From JBGRQA01 sp041725895 (lineage in GTDB: Bacteria; Bacteroidota; Bacteroidia; Bacteroidales; Marinifilaceae): DNA of 24,101 nucleotides. The stretch covers positions 1 to 24,101 of the forward strand of contig JBGRQA010000050.1 in assembly GCA_041725895.1 (NCBI GenBank), read 5' to 3'. This document shows positions 14,191 to 21,390 of the stretch, one piece after another; position 1 is the first letter of the stretch; each line of letters begins with the position of its first letter. Below the pieces are notes generated by a model that was not told where the DNA came from, searched no databases, and was given only the letters and a program-made list of their open reading frames with translations. A program made the translations under genes and the position numbers.

Positions 14191-15906
14191 ATGCAGGCTA
14201 ACGATATATTACAAGAGATTTCTTTTTTATATGAACTATCTCTATCTCTCGGACAAACTCTGGATCCAGAAGAAAATTGTCGCAGTTTCATTAAAACTCT
14301 TTTGACAAGAAGAAATCTTTCATTTGGAGGAGTCTGGATTCGAAATGAGAATTTGCCTTCTCAGCAGATTAGTGAAGGGTTTACGAGAATATACGCATAT
14401 CCTGTTTCAAGAACTACAGGAAATAGGCTAGAGGAGAATTTTAGTTTGCATCAAATACTTTCAGAGGAATTTGTTTTTTCTGCCCCAAATTCAGAAAAAC
14501 TCTGTCACACGCTTGGACTTCATTATACACCTTCAAATGGTTTCATCAGCGTATTCCGCTTGGATGAAATTGGGTTTCTAACTTTAGTCTCAGCATCTAA
14601 CGATTTATCTTTAGATGATAAGGAGCGAAATAAGCTTCGTGATGTTATAAAGAAATTGTCTGTTTCTTTAAAAGGATGCTTATACCATGAAAAATCTGTT
14701 CAGGATTTGATCACCATCACTAAAACTCAAAAAGAACTCGAATCTGCCAAAAAGATGGCAGAGGAATCAGAACAGCTGAAATCAGCATTTCTTGCCAACA
14801 TGTCGCACGAAATCAGGACCCCGGTGAATGCAATAGTTGGGTTTGCCAATTTGCTTTCTGGTTCAGAAATATCTCCCGAACAGAAGGACAATTTCATCAA
14901 ACACATTTACAATAACAGCAAGGGACTTCTCAAGTTAATCTCAGACATTATCGATTTTTCTAAAATCGAGGCACAACAATTAAATATTTATAAGGAAACG
15001 CATTATGTGAATCCTGTTTTGTATGATATTTACCAGAATTACGATTCCATTCACAACCAAAACAATAGGCCCTTTCAATTCAAAATTCAACTTCCCGATA
15101 ACTCGGACAATAATAGAATAAATACTGACTTAGCCCGTTTTCAGCAGATATTTAATAATCTGCTTGCGAATGCTTTTAAATTCACTCACGAAGGATGTGT
15201 TGAAATGGGATATTACTATTCACAGGAGGAGGGAGAGCCTATCTTCTATGTAAAAGACACGGGGATAGGTATATCGGAAAGCAAGCAGCGCCTGGTATTC
15301 GAAAGTTTTCGTCAGTTAGAGCAAAGTTCTACCAGAAAATACGGAGGATCGGGTTTGGGACTTGCAATTAACAAGAAGCTAATTGATCTTTTGGGAGGGA
15401 AAATGTGGCTTGAATCCCAGGAAAATGTAGGAAGCTGTTTTTATTTTACGGTATCAGATGTCACAATTCAACCGCAGCGTAAACTTAATTCGGATAGTAA
15501 ACCACAAAACAGGACTAGTGAAGCGGTTTCCATTTACGATTTTTCGGGTAAAAATGTACTCATTGCTGAAGATGTAAAATCGAACTTTCATTATCTTACG
15601 GCTATTATTGAAATGACCAATGCTCAAATAATTTGGGCGAAAAATGGTGAGGAAGCCGTAGCCAAGTGTATCGATCCTCAACTGAATATTGATTTGGTTT
15701 TGATGGATCTTCGCATGCCCGTTCTCAATGGTATTGAAGCCATTCAGCAAATTAGAGAAAAGACAAATCATGTGCCCATTATTGTGCAAACTGCTTTTGC
15801 TATGAGCGATGAAAAGGAGAAAAGTTACCAGGTCGGAGCCAATGAATTTGTTACAAAACCCATTGACCCACAAAAAATATTGCAGCTCTTAAAAAAATAT
15901 CTGTAA
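14191..15906 (+). CDS. Soluble hybrid histidine kinase with receiver domain
   Basis: A 571-residue cytoplasmic sensor kinase. Residues 1-165 look like a GAF-type sensory domain, followed by a short coiled coil (about 168-198). The HisKA domain has FLANMSHEIRTPVNAIVGF (200-218) with phospho-acceptor His206. The ATPase domain shows the N-box NNLLANAFKFT (322-332), G1 DTGIGI (356-361) and G2 GGSGLGL (385-391). A C-terminal receiver (about 452-571) has phospho-acceptor Asp506 in LVLMDLRMP and conserved Lys556, so an intramolecular His-to-Asp relay is expected. There is no membrane helix, so the input must be cytoplasmic, fitting the FIST sensor gene 9 bp upstream. No separate DNA-binding regulator or HPt protein is nearby, so the output partner is unknown. 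Confidence 0.93.
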   Translation: MQANDILQEISFLYELSLSLGQTLDPEENCRSFIKTLLTRRNLSFGGVWIRNENLPSQQISEGFTRIYAYPVSRTTGNRLEENFSLHQILSEEFVFSAPNSEKLCHTLGLHYTPSNGFISVFRLDEIGFLTLVSASNDLSLDDKERNKLRDVIKKLSVSLKGCLYHEKSVQDLITITKTQKELESAKKMAEESEQLKSAFLANMSHEIRTPVNAIVGFANLLSGSEISPEQKDNFIKHIYNNSKGLLKLISDIIDFSKIEAQQLNIYKETHYVNPVLYDIYQNYDSIHNQNNRPFQFKIQLPDNSDNNRINTDLARFQQIFNNLLANAFKFTHEGCVEMGYYYSQEEGEPIFYVKDTGIGISESKQRLVFESFRQLEQSSTRKYGGSGLGLAINKKLIDLLGGKMWLESQENVGSCFYFTVSDVTIQPQRKLNSDSKPQNRTSEAVSIYDFSGKNVLIAEDVKSNFHYLTAIIEMTNAQIIWAKNGEEAVAKCIDPQLNIDLVLMDLRMPVLNGIEAIQQIREKTNHVPIIVQTAFAMSDEKEKSYQVGANEFVTKPIDPQKILQLLKKYL

Positions 15907-16015
15907 TAGATAAATCAGAACGATTTGTTTCTGGAGAGACATCGAATCCAAATGCATGAATGTAAGCAGGCGTCAATGTCTTATAATTACTATTATGATA
16001 AACAACATGTGTTGT

Positions 16016-16043
16016 AAAAAGGGAGAGTGTTAAAATCTCTCCC
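16016..16043 (-). terminator. Intrinsic terminator of the second TPR paralogue
   Basis: Read on the - strand, GGGAGAG (complement of 16037-16043) pairs with CTCTCCC (complement of 16021-16027) around a 9-nt loop, followed by five T (16016-16020). It lies just past the stop at 16055 and also separates the convergent kinase gene. Confidence 0.8.
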
Positions 16044-16054
16044 CGGTGTCATTT

Positions 16055-17224
16055 TTAGCTTTCCTTATCCAGTTTAGCTTTAATCTTATTGTATTTCCCC
16101 ATGTAAGTTTCGTCTTCTCCCCGCAATTTAAAATACAACTCCTTAAGAATGATCATGGAATTTTTTTCTTCTGGGTTAATTTCCAGAACTTTTTCAAAAT
16201 AAGGAACTACATCCATATATTCTTGAGTCACTTTTTCTGCCTCTGCATTGTATTTGGCTACATCCATAATTTCGTTTACTTTATTATGATGCTCAATAGC
16301 CATATTCAATTTCATCAAGCCAAAATTGTGAAGAGCTGCCACATCCTTGGGATTCAATTCCAAAGCCTTTTTAAACATTTCTGCTGCTTTCTCATACTCT
16401 TTGGTCTTTTCGTACAGATTTCCTTTGGCACTATATAAAGAGCCGTTTTCCGGATCCATTTCGATTGCTTTGTCCAGGTATTCTCCTGCCTTTTCAGGTT
16501 CTCCACCGTGCAGATAATGATTAATTAATGCGATCAACATTTCTCCATCATTAGGAAACTTTTCAAAACCGGTATGCAAATATTTCAGTGCCTCCTCTGG
16601 TTGATTGTTGTTTTTGTAGGAATTATACAATTTGGCATAAGCTTTAGCTCCTCCATAATTGTATTTCAACGCTTGCAAGTAATACTTTATCGCTTTCGAG
16701 TAATTTTTGGAACTTGAAGCAGCCAGTCCTGCATTCCAAATCACAGCAGTATCAACAGTTGAATTCTCTTTAAAAATATCCATGTCTTGAATATTTAGCG
16801 AACTTTCAAAAGCAATCAAAGCTTTATTATACTTTTCATTATTGAACTGCTCTACCCCATCGTTAATAAAGTCGATTGATAAATTCTTCAATTGGCTTTT
16901 TATTTGCTTCATATACTTGCCTTTACTATCCAGGCTTATTGCCTTTTGAAAGGCCTCCAGGGCAATGGTAAGTGGTGTTTCTGATAATTTTTTGAAAGCA
17001 GGAAGCGGACTTTCAAAAATCCCCTGATACACCTTCCCTTTCACTAAGTAGGCTTTTGACCAAGAAACACATTTTTCATGGTTAATTCCTTCGTCAATAG
17101 CTTCTTTCGCTTTATCCAGCTTTCCTGTATTTAAGAAATTACTAGCGCTAGATACTTTACTTTTTTGGGCATTAACCATGATGCTAAACGACATCAAAAG
17201 CACCACTGGGAACAATTTCTTCAT
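16055..17224 (-). CDS. Exported TPR protein, paralogue B
   Basis: A 389-residue exported TPR protein with a signal peptide (MKKLFPVVLLMSFSIMVNA, cleavage before QKSK). Clear TPR units include SKNYSKAIKYYLQALKYNYG, NNQPEEALKYLHTGFEKFPN, EPEKAGEYLDKAIEMDPENG and KEYEKAAEMFKKALELNPKD. It aligns without gaps over its full length to the protein encoded just upstream (17299-18468), at roughly 60 percent identity by eye, so the pair is a tandem duplication. The most conserved parts are GKLDKAKEAID, VKGKVYQGIFESPLPAF and the C-terminal VLEINPEEKNSMI. No lipobox is seen, so a periplasmic scaffold is likely. The 74-bp gap to its upstream twin contains a terminator but no exact promoter box, so transcription may come partly by read-through. 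Confidence 0.88.
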   Translation of the reverse strand: MKKLFPVVLLMSFSIMVNAQKSKVSSASNFLNTGKLDKAKEAIDEGINHEKCVSWSKAYLVKGKVYQGIFESPLPAFKKLSETPLTIALEAFQKAISLDSKGKYMKQIKSQLKNLSIDFINDGVEQFNNEKYNKALIAFESSLNIQDMDIFKENSTVDTAVIWNAGLAASSSKNYSKAIKYYLQALKYNYGGAKAYAKLYNSYKNNNQPEEALKYLHTGFEKFPNDGEMLIALINHYLHGGEPEKAGEYLDKAIEMDPENGSLYSAKGNLYEKTKEYEKAAEMFKKALELNPKDVAALHNFGLMKLNMAIEHHNKVNEIMDVAKYNAEAEKVTQEYMDVVPYFEKVLEINPEEKNSMIILKELYFKLRGEDETYMGKYNKIKAKLDKES

Positions 17225-17252
17225 ATTAAAAATTTAGTTAAATTATTAAAAC

Positions 17253-17284
17253 AAAAAAAAGGAGAAGTATAACTTCTCCTTTTT
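17253..17284 (-). terminator. Terminator between the two TPR paralogues
   Basis: GGAGAAGT (17261-17268) and ACTTCTCC (17272-17279) form a perfect 8-bp stem with a 3-nt loop. On the - strand it is followed by eight T (17253-17260); five T also follow on the + strand. It ends the paralogue A transcript before paralogue B. Confidence 0.88.
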
Positions 17285-17298
17285 AAATATATTCTCAT

Positions 17299-18468
17299 CT
17301 ATTCCATTGACTCAAGCTTGGCTTTCACCTCGTTGTATTTGTCCATGAAAGAAGGATCTTCGTTTCTCAGCTTAAAATACAACTCCTTCAAAGTAATCAT
17401 TGAGTTTTTCTCTTCTGGATTAATCTCAAGAACTTTCTCGAAAAATGGAATCACTTCCTTGTACTCCTGGTAAACCACTTTGATTTCTGTGTTGTACTTG
17501 TTAGGATCCATAATCTCGTTCACTTCTTTGTGATGTGCAATGGCTTTGTTCAACTTCAACAAACCAAGATTGTATTGTGAAGTAAAATCTTTAGGATCAA
17601 GCTCCAAAGCTTTCTTATACATTTCTTCTGCTTTATCAAACTCTGTAGTCTTCTCGTACAAGGTTCCTTTAGCACGATAGAAAGAACCGTTTTCCGGATC
17701 CATTTCGATTGCTTTATCCAAGTATTCAGCAGCTTTTTCTGGTTCACCGCCGAGCATGTAATAGTTAATCAACTCAACCAACATGTATGAATCGTTTGGA
17801 TACAATTCAAATCCTTTGTGAAGATATTTAACAGCTTCTTCAGGTTGATTGTTTGATTTGTAAGAGTTAGAAAGGAAAGCATAGGTTCTGGCTCCACCGT
17901 AGTTGTTGTCCAAAGCCATCTTGTAGTACTTGATCGCTTTTTCGTAAACCTCTCCTTTTTGAGCTGCCATTCCGGCATTGAAGATTACTGCGGTATCAAT
18001 TGTGTTGTTCTCCTTGAACATCTCCATTCCTTCAATCTCCAGAACTCTCTCGAAAGCAACCAATGCTTCGGTAAAATTTTCAGCATTGTACTTCTCGATC
18101 GCTTTATTGGTAAAGTCAGGAATCAAATTGGACATTTGCAATTTGATCTGCTTTTTATATTTACCTTTCACATCCAATTCCATTGCTTTCATATAAGCTT
18201 CGTATGCAATCTCAAGAGGAGTTGCAGAAAGTTCTTTAAAAGCAGGCAGAGGACTTTCAAAAATACCTTGATACACCTTACCCTTTACAACGTATGATTT
18301 AGGCCAAACAGAAGCTTTAGCATCCTTAATACCTGTATCAATAGCCTCTTTTGCTTTATCCAATTTACCCGCATTCAGGTAATTTGCAGCACTGGTTACT
18401 TTACTTTTTTGAGCATTTACGAAAGAAACACTCAAAACCATAACCAAAATGAATGATAATTTTCTCAT
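17299..18468 (-). CDS. Exported TPR protein, paralogue A
   Basis: A 389-residue exported TPR protein, directly downstream of gyrA. The signal peptide MRKLSFILVMVLSVSFVNA is followed by QKSKV. TPR units include KYNAENFTEALVAFERVLEI, EVYEKAIKYYKMALDNNYGG, EPEKAAEYLDKAIEMDPENG and EFDKAEEMYKKALELDPKDF. It is the same length as, and aligns ungapped to, the protein at 16055-17224. No enzymatic motif is present, so it is probably a periplasmic scaffold of unknown partner. From memory a TPR gene next to gyrA is common in Bacteroidia, but I could not check this. Its promoter appears to overlap the gyrA terminator (18502-18542), and a strong hairpin terminates it at 17253-17284. Confidence 0.9.
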   Translation of the reverse strand: MRKLSFILVMVLSVSFVNAQKSKVTSAANYLNAGKLDKAKEAIDTGIKDAKASVWPKSYVVKGKVYQGIFESPLPAFKELSATPLEIAYEAYMKAMELDVKGKYKKQIKLQMSNLIPDFTNKAIEKYNAENFTEALVAFERVLEIEGMEMFKENNTIDTAVIFNAGMAAQKGEVYEKAIKYYKMALDNNYGGARTYAFLSNSYKSNNQPEEAVKYLHKGFELYPNDSYMLVELINYYMLGGEPEKAAEYLDKAIEMDPENGSFYRAKGTLYEKTTEFDKAEEMYKKALELDPKDFTSQYNLGLLKLNKAIAHHKEVNEIMDPNKYNTEIKVVYQEYKEVIPFFEKVLEINPEEKNSMITLKELYFKLRNEDPSFMDKYNEVKAKLESME

Positions 18469-18501
18469 AGTCTATGTTAATTATTAAATTCTATGTATAA
18501 A

Positions 18502-18530
18502 CAAAAATAGGGGAATATTTTTATTCCAAA
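18502..18530 (-). promoter_or_regulatory. Promoter of TPR paralogue A, embedded in the gyrA terminator
   Basis: On the - strand TTTG (complement of 18527-18530) and TATTTTTG (complement of 18502-18509) match the -33 and -7 boxes with a 17-bp gap, slightly short. The -7 box ends 33 bp before the ATG at 18468. The -33 box lies in the terminator loop region and the -7 box is the terminator's T-rich tail. Confidence 0.5.
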
Positions 18531-18542
18531 AAAATATTCCCC
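18502..18542 (-). terminator. Intrinsic terminator of gyrA
   Basis: GGGGAATATTTTT (18510-18522) pairs with AAAAATATTCCCC (18530-18542), a perfect 13-bp stem with a 7-nt loop. On the - strand it is followed by TATTTTTG. It starts 9 bp past the gyrA stop. Confidence 0.85.
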
Positions 18543-18551
18543 AAATTAAAT

Positions 18552-21086
18552 TTATTCTAAGTCTTTATTCTCAGGGTTTTCACCCTCAATCTGGTTACTA
18601 ACTTCTCCTTCTTCAGACTTTGCTTCAGGGTGATCTTCACCATTAGAAGAATTCACCTTCGCTACAGCAGCAATAGAATCATTCTTCTTACTCAAGTTAA
18701 TCAATCGCACTCCCTGAGTAGCTCGTCCCATCACACGTAGATCAGAAACAGCGAGGCGAATTGTAATTCCTGATTTATTGATGATCATTAAATCATCATT
18801 ATCAGTAACATTTTTAATCGCGATCAAATCTCCGGTTTTTTCCGAAACATTGATGGTTTTCACTCCCTTTCCTCCTCGATTGGTCTTACGATAATCTTCG
18901 ATCTTGGAACGCTTACCATAACCGTTTTCGGATACAACCAGGATATCTTCATCTCCATTTTCTACACATATCATGCCAACAACCTCGTCTTGGTCATGTC
19001 CCAGAGTAATACCACGAACTCCGGATGCAGTACGTCCCATAGCTCGTACCTGCTCTTCGTCAAAGCGAATTGCTTTTCCGGAACGAACAGCGATAAGGAT
19101 TTCATTTTTACCATTTGTCAGTCTGGCCTCAAGCAACTGGTCGCCTTCACGTACGGTAATTGCATTAACACCATTTACACGAGGTCTTGAATACGCTTCC
19201 AGTGAAGTTTTCTTAATTACCCCTTTTCTTGTACAAAGTACAATATTGTTGTTGTTAATATATTCTTCTTCTTTCAAATTCAGAACATTGATATAGGCTT
19301 TCACCTTATCGTCGGGTTCAATATTCAAAAGATTTTGAATTGCACGTCCCTTAGATTGTTTGGTTCCTTCCGGAATTTCATACACTTTCAACCAGAAACA
19401 CTTTCCTTTCTCTGTAAAGAATAACATGGTATTGTGCATGGTGGCCATAATCATGTGCTCCAGAAAATCCTCCTCACGGGTAATACTTCCTTTGGAACCC
19501 ACTCCTCCCCTGTGCTGAGTCTTAAATTCAGAAAGAGGTGTACGTTTAATATAGCCCATGTGCGAAATAGTAATTACCATTTCTTCATCAGCATAGAAAT
19601 CTTCCGGATTGAATTCTTCTGAAGCATATACGATATCGGTTCTTCTCTCATCTCCATATTTTGCCTTCACTTCCAGAAGTTCGTCCTTAATAATGCTCAT
19701 CCGAAGATCTTCGTTGGCAAGAATAGAGTTCAAGTATTCGATCAACTTCATCAACTCCTCGTAATCAGCATGCAATTTCTCTCGCTCCAAGCCGGTCAAC
19801 TTCTGCAAACGCATATCCAAAATAGCTTTTGCTTGAATTTCATCCAGGTCGAAATTCTCCATCAAGCCGTTTCTTGCCTCTTCCGGAGTTTTTGACCCAC
19901 GAATCAACGAAATCACCTGATCCAGATTGTCAAGAGCAATGATTAACCCACGAAGGATGTGAGCTTTATCCTCTGCTTGCTTCAGCTCAAACTGAGTTCT
20001 TCGAACCACCACTTCGTGACGGTGCTTAACGAAATTCTCAATTAAGTCTCGCAGATTCAACAATTGAGGACGACCATTAACCAAAGCGATATTGTTTACG
20101 CTAAAGGTAGACTGCATTTGTGTGTACTTAAACAATTTGTTCAGCACAACGTTGGCGATAGCATCTCTCTTCAAATCGAAAACGATTCGCATCCCGTTTC
20201 TATCCGACTCATCGTTCACATTAGAGATACCATCAATTTTCTTATCATTGATTAGGTCAGCCGCTTTAATAATCAATTCAGCCTTATTCACCATGTAGGG
20301 AATTTCGGTAACGATTATCTTTTCACGACCACTTTCTGTTGTCTCGATATTGGTTTTGGCACGAACAACAACTTTCCCTCTTCCTGTCTCGAATGCTTCC
20401 TTCACTCCCTGGTATCCATAAATGGTACCACCGGTTGGGAAATCAGGAGCTTTTACGATTCGAATGAGCTCTTCCATCTCAATCTCTCGATCGTCGATGT
20501 AAGCACAAATCGCATCCACCGTATCGGTCAGGTTATGGGGAGGCATATTGGTTGCCATCCCTACAGCAATACCCGAAGCACCATTCACTAATAGGTTGGG
20601 AATACGAGTAGGCAGTACAGTTGGCTCCTTCAACGATTCGTCAAAGTTGGGCGTCATGTCCACCGTATTCTTTTCCAAATCGGAAAGAGTTTCTTCCGCA
20701 ATCCGGTTCATTCTGGCCTCAGTATAACGCATTGCCGCCGGACTATCACCATCAACCGATCCGAAATTACCTTGTCCATCAATCAAGGGGTAACGTAATG
20801 ACCAATTTTGTGCCATTCGCACCATTGTCATATAAACTGAGCTATCCCCATGGGGATGGTACTTACCTAAAACTTCCCCTACAATTCTCGCAGATTTTTT
20901 ATAGGGTTTATTGGAGGTTATTCCAAGTTCTCCCATCCCAAACAACACACGACGGTGAACCGGCTTTAAACCATCTCTTACATCAGGTAGAGCTCTGGAA
21001 ACGATCACCGACATCGAATAGTCGATGTATGCGGATTTCATTTCCTCTTCAATATTAATTCTTATAATCTTCTCTCCCGCAGTCAT
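18552..21086 (-). CDS. gyrA: DNA gyrase subunit A
   Basis: The cleavage-religation subunit of gyrase, which introduces negative supercoils with GyrB. The protein has 844 residues. The N-terminal breakage-reunion domain has the active tyrosine Tyr121 in AAMRYTEARM (E. coli Tyr122). The quinolone region reads HPHGDSSVYMTM (77-88): Ser82 matches E. coli Ser83, but Met86 replaces the acidic residue at E. coli position 87. The C-terminal DNA-wrapping propeller begins near 500. Its GyrA box is SEFKTQHRGGVGSKG, where E. coli has QRRGGKG, so it is a variant but recognisable; a second box-like TNRGGKG lies near 735. The tail of about 45 residues is acidic. The full wrapping domain argues for GyrA over ParC. 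The gene diverges from clpC and is followed by its own terminator. Confidence 0.97.
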   Translation of the reverse strand: MTAGEKIIRINIEEEMKSAYIDYSMSVIVSRALPDVRDGLKPVHRRVLFGMGELGITSNKPYKKSARIVGEVLGKYHPHGDSSVYMTMVRMAQNWSLRYPLIDGQGNFGSVDGDSPAAMRYTEARMNRIAEETLSDLEKNTVDMTPNFDESLKEPTVLPTRIPNLLVNGASGIAVGMATNMPPHNLTDTVDAICAYIDDREIEMEELIRIVKAPDFPTGGTIYGYQGVKEAFETGRGKVVVRAKTNIETTESGREKIIVTEIPYMVNKAELIIKAADLINDKKIDGISNVNDESDRNGMRIVFDLKRDAIANVVLNKLFKYTQMQSTFSVNNIALVNGRPQLLNLRDLIENFVKHRHEVVVRRTQFELKQAEDKAHILRGLIIALDNLDQVISLIRGSKTPEEARNGLMENFDLDEIQAKAILDMRLQKLTGLEREKLHADYEELMKLIEYLNSILANEDLRMSIIKDELLEVKAKYGDERRTDIVYASEEFNPEDFYADEEMVITISHMGYIKRTPLSEFKTQHRGGVGSKGSITREEDFLEHMIMATMHNTMLFFTEKGKCFWLKVYEIPEGTKQSKGRAIQNLLNIEPDDKVKAYINVLNLKEEEYINNNNIVLCTRKGVIKKTSLEAYSRPRVNGVNAITVREGDQLLEARLTNGKNEILIAVRSGKAIRFDEEQVRAMGRTASGVRGITLGHDQDEVVGMICVENGDEDILVVSENGYGKRSKIEDYRKTNRGGKGVKTINVSEKTGDLIAIKNVTDNDDLMIINKSGITIRLAVSDLRVMGRATQGVRLINLSKKNDSIAAVAKVNSSNGEDHPEAKSEEGEVSNQIEGENPENKDLE

Positions 21087-21390
21087 CTATGTTTAATTTA
21101 AAATTTTAACTCTTTATCAGGACTACAAAAGTAACAAAATATGGAGATTTTGGGTAACTTTTGCCCTTCTAAATGAAGCCAAATTAAGATAAATATTGAG
21201 GAATAAAGAGATAAATACCTTTTATCGAGCTTTATTTTTAATAAATCAGAATAAGTTTAAATTTTACCTTAATTTTATCGTTTATTTTTTAAAAAAATTA
21301 TTAATTTAAGGTAACCTTATTTTAAGAGCTAAAGCTTTTACCGATAAGTTAGTCTACTAAATATTAATTTGGATATCTAAAGCTTATTAT
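21087..21390. other. Divergent gyrA/clpC promoter region
   Basis: 304 bp, very AT-rich, holding the starts of two divergent transcripts. Besides the gyrA -7 box (21126-21133), TTACCTTAA (21264-21272) and TTAAGGTAA (21306-21314) are exact inverted copies. The second overlaps the near-palindrome TAAGGTAACCTTA. TTAATTTG at about 21364-21371 is a one-mismatch -7 box for clpC. I see no HrcA/CIRCE element (TTAGCACTC half-sites) and no gene. Confidence 0.55.
21126..21133 (-). promoter_or_regulatory. -7 box (TACTTTTG) of gyrA
   Basis: Exact TAnnTTTG match on the - strand, 39 bp before the gyrA ATG at 21086. No clear -33 TTTG at the usual distance. Confidence 0.5.

Noticed and set aside
16046..16438. 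130-codon hydrophobic + strand frame inside the TPR gene
   Set aside because: Antisense of Lys/Glu-rich TPR coding sequence gives Phe/Leu-rich false frames.
20621..21058. 145-codon + strand frame inside gyrA
   Set aside because: Antisense to the most conserved part of gyrA; no family features.
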